Of a stretch of DNA of 64,000 nucleotides, positions 56,179-64,000 are shown piece after piece. Under the pieces are notes generated by a model. The model was not told the DNA's origin. It made no database searches and worked only from the letters and a program-made list of their open reading frames with translations. The translations under genes and the position numbers were made by a program. Source of the DNA: Actinomadura rudentiformis. Lineage in GTDB: Bacteria > Actinomycetota > Actinomycetes > Streptosporangiales > Streptosporangiaceae. The stretch covers positions 62,001-126,000 of the forward strand of contig NZ_WBMT01000005.1 in assembly GCF_008923185.1 (NCBI RefSeq), written 5' to 3'. Numbering within the stretch: the stretch's first letter is position 1; each line of letters opens with the position of its first letter.

Positions 56179-56814
56179 GTGAACGCCGCGACCGACGACG
56201 CTCCTTTGCTGCGCGCAGGACTCTCCCACCAGATCCGCGAGTTCATCGTGGACGGGATCTCCACGGGCCGCTGGGCACCCGGCGAGCGCATCGTCGAACG
56301 CCGCATCGCGACCGAGCTCGGAGTCAGCCAGGGCCCGGTCCGGGAGGCCCTCCGCCAGCTCGAGGCCCTCCGGCTGATCGAGTCGCTGCCCAACCGCGGC
56401 GCCCGCGTCCGCGCGTTCACCGAAAAGGACCTGGCCGAGATCTTCCCGGTCCGCGCCGGCCTGGAGCGCACCGCCGTCGAACTGGCCCTCCCTCACCTGG
56501 CCGACTGCCTCGACGCCCTGGAGGCCCAGAACCAGCGCCTCGCCGAAGCCGCCGAGACCGAAGATCTCCAAGCCCAGATGCGCCTGTCGATCGACTTCCA
56601 CCGCGAGATCGTCGAGGCCTCGGGCAACCGCCTGCTGACGTCGGTCTGGGAGTCGCTCGGCATCGAGCTCTGGACAACGCTCTCCCTGCGCATCCACAGA
56701 ACCGAGATCTACTCCAAATCGGCCGAGCACGCCCAGCTCATCGAGGCCTTCCGCCGCAACGACCCTGCTGCCCCCCAACTCCTCCACGACCACGTCATGA
56801 ACTACGCCCCATGA
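56179..56814 (+). CDS. GntR-family regulator, FCD subfamily, adjacent to pdh operon
   Basis: A 211-aa regulator with winged helix (GRWAPGERIVERRIATELGV; SQGPVREALRQLEALRLIES; GARVRAFTEKDLAEIFPVRA) and FCD ligand domain (DFHREIVEASGNRLLTSVWE; HAQLIEAFRRNDPAAPQLLHDH) carrying the metal His residues. FCD proteins such as PdhR and LldR sense organic acids like pyruvate or lactate, which fits its position opposite pdhABC. GTG at 56179 has TACGAT exactly 7 nt upstream and no Shine-Dalgarno (leaderless); ATG at 56170, overlapping that box, is the alternative. Confidence 0.9.
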   Translation: MNAATDDAPLLRAGLSHQIREFIVDGISTGRWAPGERIVERRIATELGVSQGPVREALRQLEALRLIESLPNRGARVRAFTEKDLAEIFPVRAGLERTAVELALPHLADCLDALEAQNQRLAEAAETEDLQAQMRLSIDFHREIVEASGNRLLTSVWESLGIELWTTLSLRIHRTEIYSKSAEHAQLIEAFRRNDPAAPQLLHDHVMNYAP

Positions 56815-56893
56815 TCGGCGCGCCTGCACCCTCTTAGCCCGTCCCTTGACCGCCCTCATGGGCCCCTGTACGGTTTGGCCGATTTCAAGATCA

Positions 56894-56913
56894 CTGTCCG
56901 ATATTTCGGACAG
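56894..56913. promoter_or_regulatory. Perfect inverted repeat upstream of the GH43 gene
   Basis: CTGTCCGA-TATT-TCGGACAG, 8-bp arms, 24 bp before the GTG start at 56938. The GATATT-like core could be part of the -10 region, so a bound repressor would block transcription. Confidence 0.65.
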
Positions 56914-56937
56914 CGCCGGGCCGTCGAGAGGACCGAA

Positions 56938-58302
56938 GTGAGTGCCCGTTCCAGAGCCTGGCTGCTGTTCCTCTCGATGCTGTCCGTGGCCCTGCTGGCG
57001 GCACCCGTGGCAGTCGCCGAAACACCGCCGTCCCGGGCCGTCTCCGGCACCACCCTCGACGGCCGCCTGAACGAGGCCGCCAAAGCGCTCACGGTCTGGG
57101 ACGCCCACGACGTCCGCGGCAACATCACCCTGCCGGACAGGGGCCTCCACGGCGCCCGGATCTCCTGGAAGTCCACCGATCCCTCGACCGTCACCCGGAC
57201 CGGCGAGGTGCGCCGGCCCGCGCATGGGAAGCGCCCCGCCACCGCGACCCTCACAGCGACCGTCAAGCTCGGGCACCGCCAGACCATGCGGCGCTTCGAC
57301 CTCACGGTGCGCCCGCTGCCGAAGAAGCGGCCGCTGAAGGGCTACTTCTTTCCCTACTTCGCCGGGGAGAAGTACGCCGACGGCGAGCAGGTCTTCTTCG
57401 CCGCCAGCCGCGGCAACGACCCGCTGCGCTGGGACGACCTGAACGGCGGCACGTCGGTCCTGACCTCGACGCAGGGCGAGAAGGGCCTACGCGACCCGTT
57501 CATCATCCGTTCCCCCGAGGGCGACAAGTTCTACCTCATCGCCACCGACCTGAAGATCCACGGTGGCCCGGGGTGGGATCATGCGACGAGGCACGGCAGC
57601 AGGCACATCGAGATCTGGGAGTCCACCGACCTGGTCCGCTGGTCCGAGCAGCGCCACGTGCGGGTTTCCGACGACACCGCCGGCATGACCTGGGCACCCG
57701 AGGCGACCTACGACAAGAGGCTCGGCGCCTACGTCGTCTACTGGGCATCGAACCTCTACAGCGCCGACGACCCGGACCACCAGGGCACCGTCAACACCCG
57801 CCTGATGTACGCGACCACCCGCGACTTCCGCACCTTCTCCAAGCCTCGCGTATGGAAGGACACCGGCGCGAACAGCATCGACGCCACCGTCGTCCGCGAC
57901 GGGGACTACTTCTACCGCATCAGCACGGACGACGGCGTCATCGGCTCCTGCACCGCCGACCTCGTCCTCGAGCGCTCCAAGTCCCTGACCGCGGTCGACC
58001 TCCCCGACACCAGGCCGCGGAACTGGCAGCTGGTGGACGACTGCATCAGGACCGACTTCGGTCTGGGCTGGCTGGAAGGCCCGACGGTCTTCAAGTCGAA
58101 CACCGAAGACCGCTGGTACGCCTTCATGGACGAGTCCTCTGGCCGCGGATACATCCCGTTCACCACCCGCGAACTGGACAAGCCCAGCTGGAGCATCCCG
58201 GACGACTACGACCTGCCCTCCCGGCCCCGGCACGGCACGGTCCTGCCGATCACCAAGGCCGAACTCGACCGCGTCCGAGCCGCCTTCCCGCCCGCCAACT
58301 GA
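56938..58302 (+). CDS. Secreted GH43-type glycosidase with Ig-like domain
   Basis: A 454-aa exported enzyme. Signal peptide about 1-27; residues ~38-130 form a bacterial Ig-like domain (NITLPDRGLHGARISWKSTD; TATLTATVKLG); the rest is a five-bladed GH43/DUF1861-like propeller: GYFFPYFAGEKYADGEQVFF, GLRDPFIIRSPEGDKFYLI (Asp of the DP motif), MTWAPEATYDK, and LGWLEGPTVFKS (acid Glu). It probably cleaves arabinan/xylan-type side chains. GTG at 56938 behind GAGAGG; an upstream in-frame ATG at 56875-region lies within the operator and is unlikely. Controlled by the inverted repeat just upstream. Confidence 0.87.
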   Translation: MSARSRAWLLFLSMLSVALLAAPVAVAETPPSRAVSGTTLDGRLNEAAKALTVWDAHDVRGNITLPDRGLHGARISWKSTDPSTVTRTGEVRRPAHGKRPATATLTATVKLGHRQTMRRFDLTVRPLPKKRPLKGYFFPYFAGEKYADGEQVFFAASRGNDPLRWDDLNGGTSVLTSTQGEKGLRDPFIIRSPEGDKFYLIATDLKIHGGPGWDHATRHGSRHIEIWESTDLVRWSEQRHVRVSDDTAGMTWAPEATYDKRLGAYVVYWASNLYSADDPDHQGTVNTRLMYATTRDFRTFSKPRVWKDTGANSIDATVVRDGDYFYRISTDDGVIGSCTADLVLERSKSLTAVDLPDTRPRNWQLVDDCIRTDFGLGWLEGPTVFKSNTEDRWYAFMDESSGRGYIPFTTRELDKPSWSIPDDYDLPSRPRHGTVLPITKAELDRVRAAFPPAN

Positions 58303-58335
58303 AGCGCCCTAGCCAGGAGCCACCAGGCATCGAAC

Positions 58336-58719
58336 TCAGCCGACACCGGCGGTCTGTCGCTCGGGCTCGATCACGGCCACGACGCGTTCCTGGCCTCGCG
58401 GGTAGGGCATGCCGGTGTACTTCGTGGCCAGCTGGTCGATGATCTCCCACCCCGCGTCGCCCTCGATCCATTCGACGACGCGGCCACGGATGACGACGGG
58501 CTCGAACGGGTTGTCGACGGGTGCGATGGACAGCGCCATCCTGGGATCGCGGCGCAGGTTGCGGGCCTTGCGCATGCCCGGACCGGTGAAGAAGACGATT
58601 CGGTCGCCGCGGGTGCCGACGTACACGGGAGTGGTGTGGGGCGAGCCGTCGGGGAGGACGGTGGCGAGGTGAGCGATCGAGGTGCCGTCGAGTACGCGGC
58701 GTACGTTCGGGTCAAGCAT
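58336..58719 (-). CDS. PPOX-class F420-dependent oxidoreductase
   Basis: A 127-aa split-barrel flavin/F420-binding protein: VRRVLDGTSIAHLATVLPDG, SPHTTPVYVGTRGDRIVFFT, RKARNLRRDPRMALSI and the C-terminal VVAVIEPER strand. Actinobacterial members use F420 rather than FMN to reduce small molecules such as biliverdin or quinones. ATG at 58719. It follows the AraC gene by 12 bp on the same strand, so they are probably co-transcribed. Confidence 0.9.
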   Translation of the reverse strand: MLDPNVRRVLDGTSIAHLATVLPDGSPHTTPVYVGTRGDRIVFFTGPGMRKARNLRRDPRMALSIAPVDNPFEPVVIRGRVVEWIEGDAGWEIIDQLATKYTGMPYPRGQERVVAVIEPERQTAGVG

Positions 58720-58731
58720 GGGTCTGCTCCT

Positions 58732-59532
58732 TCAGGGGTTGTCGGCGCGCCACAGTGAACTCGGCTGGATCAGGCACGCGTGCGACATTAGGAGCGGCGT
58801 GACGACGGAGTCTTGAACGAATCGCGCAGAGTCAGACTCGTAGCGGCCTGCCTGGTCGGCGTACCCCGCGTCAACCGCCAGTCCCGCCATGCCGTCCGCA
58901 CCACGCTGACCAGAGGACATGGGGCCGGCCTGCGCCAGCGCGAGGAAGCCCTGGAACCGCAACGTCCGCTGGAGGACCTTGGGGCTCACCCCGACCGCGT
59001 GCAGGCAGCGGCGGCGCAGCTGGCTCGCGGAGAGCGCCAGGTGGGTGGCCAGGGTGTCGATGTTGACCGGGTTCCAGGGCATCAGCGCTTTGACGGCTTC
59101 GCCCACCAGCGGATCCACGCATGGGACGCTTCGGAATTCCTGCACGAGGTGGGCCTGCACGAGCATGAGCGCCCGCTCGGGCGTCCTGGCCTGAGCCATC
59201 GCCTCCACGAGGCGGTCCCCCGAAGCTCCCCACAGCTCCGCCAGGGCCAGGCGCTGGTCCACCAGGTCGTCGAGCACCGTCGGAAGGGGCGGCGCGGTCC
59301 CTGGCCGGAACCGCACCCCCACGATGGTGGTGTGCGCCGGAATGACCTCGATCTCCGGACCGGTCAGCGGACCGGCCAGCTGGGGACGGCCACCGATCGG
59401 AAAGTGGATCTCGACCCCGCCCGTGGGCAGGTGCCGTTGCACGTACGCCGTCTCACCGGTGCGCTGGATCCAGACTGCCCGCACCATCCCCGCTAATTCC
59501 GGCAACGGCGGATGCTCAACGTAAGTCTCCAT
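58732..59532 (-). CDS. AraC-family transcriptional regulator
   Basis: A 266-aa regulator with an N-terminal DUF6597-like ligand domain (HLPTGGVEIHFPIGGRPQLA; VIPAHTTIVGVRFRPGTAPP) and a C-terminal double HTH (VNIDTLATHLALSASQLRRR; GVSPKVLQRTLRFQGFLALA; AGYADQAGRYESDSARFVQD). The second HTH is slightly atypical (a two-residue expansion after GYADQ) but in frame. ATG at 59532 behind GAGGGTGA rather than the upstream frame start. A GCACT-GA-AGTGC inverted repeat (59546-59557) lies upstream and may be its own operator. Leads an operon with the PPOX gene. Confidence 0.87.
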   Translation of the reverse strand: METYVEHPPLPELAGMVRAVWIQRTGETAYVQRHLPTGGVEIHFPIGGRPQLAGPLTGPEIEVIPAHTTIVGVRFRPGTAPPLPTVLDDLVDQRLALAELWGASGDRLVEAMAQARTPERALMLVQAHLVQEFRSVPCVDPLVGEAVKALMPWNPVNIDTLATHLALSASQLRRRCLHAVGVSPKVLQRTLRFQGFLALAQAGPMSSGQRGADGMAGLAVDAGYADQAGRYESDSARFVQDSVVTPLLMSHACLIQPSSLWRADNP

Positions 59533-59545
59533 TACGGTCACCCTC

Positions 59546-59557
59546 GCACTGAAGTGC
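59546..59557. promoter_or_regulatory. Inverted repeat GCACT-GA-AGTGC upstream of the AraC gene
   Basis: Perfect 5-bp arms, 14 bp before the AraC ATG. Possible self-regulatory site; short, so weakly supported. Confidence 0.3.
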
Positions 59558-59612
59558 CTGAGCGGAATCGACGTCAAGGCCCTCCAGCCTCCAACAGAAC
59601 CCTCACAGCGTC

Positions 59613-61427
59613 CTAGCTGACTGGCGTCGCCCGGTTCAGCGCCGGCGGGCTCACCGGGGACTTCCTCTCCAGGTAGCGCCAGAGGGCGTCGCCACCGTTG
59701 TAGAGGCTGCGGTCCTGCTTCTTCGCGTTGAACAGGGCGGTGAAGCCGGGGGTGGCGTGCTTGGCGAAAAAGTTATTCGCCAGGGTGGCGATCCGGTAGG
59801 TGGCGTGCGGCTTGACCGGCCGGTTGCCGATCCGGATGGAGGCGGGGGCGATCCGCTGGCCGACCGGTTTCGTCGGGTCGTAGGTGTAGCGGACGTTGCC
59901 GGAGACGGCCATCTGCCGGTATTTGACCGACCCGTCGGCGGCCTGCTGCCACTGGCTTTCCAGCAGCGTGTCGAGTTGTGCACCGGTGATGTCGCCGCGG
60001 ACCAGGCCGACGCCGATGCCGCTGTCGTAGACGGTGCCCAGGGCGACTTCGGAGAAGAGCACCCGGCCCGGGGCGTCGGCGGGGTTGGCCGGGTCGGCGG
60101 TGTGCCGGATGTCGCGGCGGAGGATGCCCGGCATCGCGACCGCGAGGTCGGCCCGCCCGTCCCGGTTGGCCGCCCGGTGGAAGGCGTCGGCGGTGACGTT
60201 GTACAGGGTCGATTCGGCGCTGTCGTTCGGTGCCCGGGTCAGGTCGGCGGTGACCTTCGCCACCGGAGTGTTGCCCCGGGGCACCATCTGCCGCCGCCAG
60301 TATTCGGCGATCCGCAGTGTCTGCGGGTCGGGCGGAACGTTCTTGGTGTTGGCGTGGTTGACCGAGGCGGTCCGGTCCCGCAGCACCTCACCGGTGCGCC
60401 GGTCGAGCTGGAGGTTGATCTCGTTGATCAGCCGGCCGTGGTTGGCCGCCTCCACCACGGGCCGAGGGTTGCCGGCAGGGTCGGGGAGCATGCAGTTGAC
60501 CAGCGCGTGCCAGTGCCCGGTGACGATCGCGTCGACGTCCGGGGTGATCCGGGCGTTGAAGTCCACCACGGGGCCGGACGGGTTGACGCACTCGTTGTAG
60601 CCCGCTCCGGACTGCTGGGAGAAGCCCTCGTGGATGACCGCCACGATGGCACGTACGCCCCGCTTGCGCAGGAGCGCGGCGTACTTGTTGACCGCCTCGG
60701 ACTCGTCGAGGAAGTCGAAGCCCTTCGGCGTGTAGGACATCTGCTCCTGCGAGGTCAGCGCGGTGGTGGCGAACACGAAGCCGACGGGGAGCCGGCCGCC
60801 GCGCCCGTCGTCGACGTACTCCACGTGGTACGGCGGCAGCGCCGGCTTCCTGGTGCGCTCGTGGACCAGGTTGCCGGAGTGGTAGCCGTAGTCAGCGCCA
60901 CGGAATCGCCGGCCGGTCGAGTCGGTGAAGCACAGGTCGTCGTCGGGACGCCCCTGGCAGGTGCCGTCGATCATGTGGCGCAGGAACGTGAAGCCCCGGT
61001 CCATCTCGTGGTTGCCGGCCGTCGAGAAGTCCAGCCCGATCGAGTTCAGATACTCGATCGTCGGCTCGTTCCAGAACCAGCCGGTCTCGTTCGGCCAGCC
61101 GGTGAAGTCGTCTCCGGCGGAGAACAGGATCGAGTTCCGCTTGCCGGCGCGGAGCCGCTTGAGATGGGTGGTCAGGTACGCGCCGCCACCGACCTGCTGT
61201 GCGGGCTCCCCGGACCGCGCCCCGGGCACCGTGGTGGTGTACTCACCGAAGTAGCCGTGCAGATCGGTGATCGACAGCAACTGCACCGGCACCCCGGCGG
61301 CCGTCGGCTGTGCCGTGCCTGCCGCTGAGGGGGCCGCGAGGGACAGGGTGAGACCGGCGGTGACCGCCGCGACCAGGGCGGAAGATCTCCGGCGCAGGGC
61401 CATGCCGGTTCGCGGTGCGTCGTACAT
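59613..61427 (-). CDS. Secreted 5'-nucleotidase / metallophosphatase (UshA-like)
   Basis: A 604-aa exported enzyme. Signal peptide about 1-37. The N-terminal calcineurin-like domain has SITDLHGYFGEY, SAGDDFTGW, STAGNHEMDRG (metal ligands) and IVTGHWHALV; the C-terminal 5'-nucleotidase domain starts near SAESTLYNVTADAFHRAANR and contains VGLVRGDITGAQLDTLLESQ and the substrate-stacking region YKY-type SGNVRYTYDPTKP. It dephosphorylates extracellular nucleotides for scavenging. ATG at 61427; ATG at 61403 is an alternative. Single gene, 35 bp from the AraC upstream region. Confidence 0.9.
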   Translation of the reverse strand: MYDAPRTGMALRRRSSALVAAVTAGLTLSLAAPSAAGTAQPTAAGVPVQLLSITDLHGYFGEYTTTVPGARSGEPAQQVGGGAYLTTHLKRLRAGKRNSILFSAGDDFTGWPNETGWFWNEPTIEYLNSIGLDFSTAGNHEMDRGFTFLRHMIDGTCQGRPDDDLCFTDSTGRRFRGADYGYHSGNLVHERTRKPALPPYHVEYVDDGRGGRLPVGFVFATTALTSQEQMSYTPKGFDFLDESEAVNKYAALLRKRGVRAIVAVIHEGFSQQSGAGYNECVNPSGPVVDFNARITPDVDAIVTGHWHALVNCMLPDPAGNPRPVVEAANHGRLINEINLQLDRRTGEVLRDRTASVNHANTKNVPPDPQTLRIAEYWRRQMVPRGNTPVAKVTADLTRAPNDSAESTLYNVTADAFHRAANRDGRADLAVAMPGILRRDIRHTADPANPADAPGRVLFSEVALGTVYDSGIGVGLVRGDITGAQLDTLLESQWQQAADGSVKYRQMAVSGNVRYTYDPTKPVGQRIAPASIRIGNRPVKPHATYRIATLANNFFAKHATPGFTALFNAKKQDRSLYNGGDALWRYLERKSPVSPPALNRATPVS

Positions 61428-61641
61428 TCAGCATGGCTCCTGAACTCGCCGAAGTGGATCTTGCTCCGGTGAGCTTGTCGATCATCGCCGAACGCCTGGT
61501 GAACGACAGATAGGGGCGACCTGGCCAAATGGTTTACGGACGTCCTCAGGCAGGGGCTCCACGACCACGGTGATGAGGACTTCGGGTGACCCAATGGCGG
61601 TCGGTGGGCTGGTGAAGGTCAGCGCGTGGGCGTGGTCCGGC

Positions 61642-63774
61642 TCACTCCTTGACCGCGTTGAGCATGTCCCGCACCCGAGTGACCTCCCACGGAGGGTCTT
61701 CGACGGGCCAGTTCGCATTGAGTTCCTCAAGCAAGGCGCGATGGTCCTCGATGACCTCATCCCACATCAGGCCCCATGCCGCTGCGGCCTGCACTTCTAG
61801 CTCGGGGCAGCGCGTTGCTCGCACTAGCGCGTCCACGGAGTTGGTTCCTGGTGACTCGTCCAGCAGTTCCAGTGCCCTGACGCGGTCATGCAGCGGCACG
61901 TTCTTGTCGCACGCGACGTTCCCAAGCGCTTCGACGAGCCGTAGGTCCGCCTCCTCAGCCTCCTCGAACACCGCTTGCACCGTGTCGAGGGCCTGGGAAC
62001 GGATCAGGTCGCTCGCGGCGGTCTCCACCACCTCCGCGACGAGAGACGGCTCCGCGGCGACGCGCAGCGCCGCCAGTGCGCTGAGGTGAAGGGCATCGGG
62101 CCCGTAGTGGCTGCTGAGCTCGGCCGGTGAGGGTGGTTGCCGCAGCATGTCGCGGATGCGATCGAGGACCATTGCCCTGTCGGGCTCTCGCGCCTCCTCG
62201 CCGCCGCGCTTCGCCGCGCCGTCGGGGCTCCACCAGTGGTCGAGGGCGATGCCCAGGGCTGCCTGGTCGTCACTTTCGAGCAGCGTGCGAAGCGCCTGGT
62301 GGTACGACTCGTCCACCGTTGGTGCCCTCAGCCTCTTGTGGGCCCGATGCAGCTCCGGGTCCGCCAGCCGGTGGCCTTCCCAATGGACGCTGTGCGGCTT
62401 GCCGAAGATCAGCTCAATGGGGTCCTCGCCCCAGGGATGCTGCGGAGGCCGGTCGCCCCAGCTCTCGGCGACCTCCTCCAGGATGGCGCGATGCCGATCC
62501 AGGCCGCCCGTCCTGACCAGGTAGTAGGACGCGTGGGCCTGCACCTTTGGCTCACCCTCGCGGAGTGCTCGGAGGAGAAGGTCATCCGCGTCGGCACCGA
62601 GGGTGTCGGCCAGGACGCGGATCGCCGTCTCCTTCGTGATGTAGAAGCCGACGGTAGGGTCGAGAATCAGGTCACCCAGGGCGGTGACCAACCTTCCGTC
62701 CTTCGCCTGGTCGAGGACGCCGTAGGCCGTCCAGATGGCCTCCTTGCGCACCGCGTCCGAGTCCGTGCGGGTGAGAACGTCCAGCAGGAGGTCGGCGTCG
62801 GCTGGCTCGGCGTGCTGCGTCCCGATCATGTTCAGGGCGCTCACCTCGGCGAGGGACATCGGCCGCCGGAGCACCTCACGAGCGCGGGCCAGCACCTCGG
62901 GCATGTAGGCCTCGGCACGTTCCTCGTCCTCCAGGACGTAACGCAGCCCTTCCGAGGACTCGTAGTGGTCGAGCGCGATGCCCACGGCGACCGGGTCCTC
63001 GCTGCGGAGCAGGGTGGCGAAGGCTTTCAGACATCCCTCGTCGGTGAGCGGGAACCTCAGTTCGTCATGGGCCTTCCGGAGTACGGGGTCGTCCAGCTCG
63101 GTGTCTTTCCAGTAGGTGCTGTGGAAGCCTTCGAGCGCTTCGCGAATGTGCTTGGCTTCCCAACCCGCGTCCTCCGGCCAGGACTCCGCGAGCTGTTTGA
63201 CGCGGTCGCGGTGAACGCGGAGCCGCAGAGGCGTCGCGAGGCAACCCGCCGCGTGCACCTGGAGTTCCAGTTCGGATGACTCACTGAGACGGACGAGGAG
63301 GTCCTCGGCCTCCGGGAGATCGAGACCCTCCAGGGGGTGCAGGGCGTCCTTGCGCTCCCGTACGTCAAGGTCCTCGTCCAGCGCCATGGCGGTGATCAGC
63401 GCCAGCAGCCGCCGGTTCGGCTCTTCGCCCTTCGCGAGGGCGGTGCCGGCCGCGAGAAGCGCCATCTCCCGCACCTCGGCGTCCGGGACGCCTTCGAGGA
63501 CGTCGGCGATCAGGTCCGCGTCCTCTTCTTCGGCGAGATGCAACATCGCGGTGAGAGCGCTCGCGTGGCTGCGGCCGGACGGAGGTTGCCCGAGGAGGTC
63601 TCGGGCGGCGAAGAGCACCTCGTTGGCCACGGGCCAGTATGGGTTGTCCACACCCCACCTGGTGTCCGCCTGCGCCGACTGGTAGTCGTCCAGAGCCTCG
63701 CGGACGACGTCGATGTCGTCGCTCTCCAGCCGAGCGCTGAACTCGCCGAGGCGGGACTTCTCGTCGTCGCTCAC
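61642..63774 (-). CDS. Large protein of three ~230-aa HEAT-like repeats
   Basis: A 710-aa acidic all-helical protein with HEAT/ARM-like helix pairs. Three tandem long repeats are evident: EALDDYQSAQ.. (about 27-250), IALDHYESSE.. (about 255-490) and IALDHWWSPD.. (about 490-705); each contains an equivalent 'A-R-xxLxxPxSxAExSAL' segment (LLGQPPSGRSHASALTAM, LRRPMSLAEVSALNMIG, LRQPPSPAELSSHYG) followed by a VQAHA/VQVHA/VQAAA strand-like stretch (ELELQVHAAG, PKVQAHASYY, LEVQAAAAWG). No signal, TM or catalytic motif. GTG at 63774 behind AAGGAGG. Role unknown; a protein-binding scaffold is the best guess. Confidence 0.8.
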   Translation of the reverse strand: MSDDEKSRLGEFSARLESDDIDVVREALDDYQSAQADTRWGVDNPYWPVANEVLFAARDLLGQPPSGRSHASALTAMLHLAEEEDADLIADVLEGVPDAEVREMALLAAGTALAKGEEPNRRLLALITAMALDEDLDVRERKDALHPLEGLDLPEAEDLLVRLSESSELELQVHAAGCLATPLRLRVHRDRVKQLAESWPEDAGWEAKHIREALEGFHSTYWKDTELDDPVLRKAHDELRFPLTDEGCLKAFATLLRSEDPVAVGIALDHYESSEGLRYVLEDEERAEAYMPEVLARAREVLRRPMSLAEVSALNMIGTQHAEPADADLLLDVLTRTDSDAVRKEAIWTAYGVLDQAKDGRLVTALGDLILDPTVGFYITKETAIRVLADTLGADADDLLLRALREGEPKVQAHASYYLVRTGGLDRHRAILEEVAESWGDRPPQHPWGEDPIELIFGKPHSVHWEGHRLADPELHRAHKRLRAPTVDESYHQALRTLLESDDQAALGIALDHWWSPDGAAKRGGEEAREPDRAMVLDRIRDMLRQPPSPAELSSHYGPDALHLSALAALRVAAEPSLVAEVVETAASDLIRSQALDTVQAVFEEAEEADLRLVEALGNVACDKNVPLHDRVRALELLDESPGTNSVDALVRATRCPELEVQAAAAWGLMWDEVIEDHRALLEELNANWPVEDPPWEVTRVRDMLNAVKE

Positions 63775-63856
63775 GAGACCTCCTTCGTGATCATCGCTTC
63801 AGGCTGGCAGAGCCGCTCGTGCCCTGTCTCCGCGATTTCCGATCACGCGGGCTCGG

Positions 63857-64000
63857 TCAGGGCTCGCGATGGTACGTCTGGAGGAGCTGTGCCTGGGCGG
63901 TGTTGAGGTAGTCGTTCAGCTCACGTTCGGCGGCCTCCAGCTCGCCGCGCTGCACCAGGGTCACCAGCTTCCGGTTGCGTTCCAGGTAGGGCGCGTGGAA
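63857..64000 (-). CDS. C-terminal end of an FCD-type GntR regulator (truncated by window)
   Basis: The last 47 residues are visible (FHAPYLERNRKLVTLVQRGE then LEAAERELNDYLNTAQAQLL). This matches the final helices of FCD domains, which carry the H-x-x-x...E/D pattern and RGELEAAExxLxxYL. The N-terminus lies to the right of the window. It is transcribed toward the HEAT-like gene, 82 bp away. Confidence 0.65.
   Translation of the reverse strand, partial: FHAPYLERNRKLVTLVQRGELEAAERELNDYLNTAQAQLLQTYHREP

Noticed and set aside
58732-59532. Frameshift in the C-terminal HTH of the AraC protein
   Set aside because: The stretch after GYADQ is two residues longer than usual, but downstream family-like sequence (SARFVQDSVVTPLLMS) continues in the same frame.
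1-64000. CRISPR array, insertion sequence, prophage or integrated element
   Set aside because: No regularly spaced direct repeats, transposase, integrase or phage structural motif seen on either strand; the tRNA array is flanked by ordinary genes.

Overview
The window is a high-GC actinobacterial chromosome segment. GTG and TTG starts are frequent, many genes overlap by ATGA/GTGA/TGATG, and there are F420-type enzymes, a SARP regulator, a DesK/DesR-type pair and several Tat-exported enzymes. Protein style suggests an actinomycete of the Streptosporangiales (Actinomadura-like), but that placement is inference. I see no rRNA, CRISPR array, transposase, integrase or phage gene. Gene density is normal and no gap exceeds about 270 bp.

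Left part (1-15.7 kb): a truncated SnoaL-like gene, a GTG-start amidase, a GyrI-like protein, an UlaG-like metallo-hydrolase, an ABM-type protein, a divergent MFS pump/LysR pair, a PLC-type phosphoesterase, an isolated sigma-region-4 protein, the acetate pathway pair pta-ackA, an LLM oxidoreductase, a tiny secreted protein, a tightly packed array of four tRNA genes (Ser-GCU, a CAU tRNA, Arg-GCG, His-GUG) directly behind a mini-ORF and a terminator, an ArsR-SRPBCC operon, and a secreted GH3 glucosidase.

15.7-23.4 kb is a coherent block that looks like glutarate/dicarboxylate use: glutaryl-CoA dehydrogenase, diverging from a class III CoA-transferase - FCD regulator - TAXI binding-lipoprotein operon, then (convergent) an OmpR-type two-component system and a KgtP-like MHS permease. 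No TRAP permease accompanies the TAXI protein, so it may serve as a ligand sensor for the kinase.

23.4-38.2 kb: a 24-codon peptide gene with its own ribosome binding site and strong terminator, followed by a TPR protein with a degenerate NTPase-like head; a secreted four-cysteine basic protein; a DesK/DesR pair next to an ABC-2 exporter; a TAP-like lipoprotein hydrolase; a SARP regulator divergent from a 1236-aa XRE-STAND-WD40 protein; and a secreted EEP-family nuclease.

38.2-51.8 kb is a sugar block: a PhoD phosphatase with a CBM-like partner; an ABC sugar importer (binding protein and two permeases, no ATPase, presumably energised by a shared MsiK-type ATPase) with a Gfo/Idh dehydrogenase; a divergent ROK repressor with a perfect 21-bp operator; then a GH2 beta-galactosidase carrying an embedded LamG domain and a soluble PQQ-type sugar dehydrogenase.

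51.8-64 kb: a DinB-fold protein, the pdhA-pdhB-pdhC operon (no E3) facing an FCD regulator across overlapping palindromes, a GH43 enzyme behind a perfect inverted repeat, an AraC-PPOX pair, a secreted 5'-nucleotidase, a 710-aa protein built of three long internal repeats, and the C-terminal end of another FCD regulator.

Four to five genes have a TANNNT-like box exactly 7 nt before the start codon and no Shine-Dalgarno, which points to leaderless transcripts.
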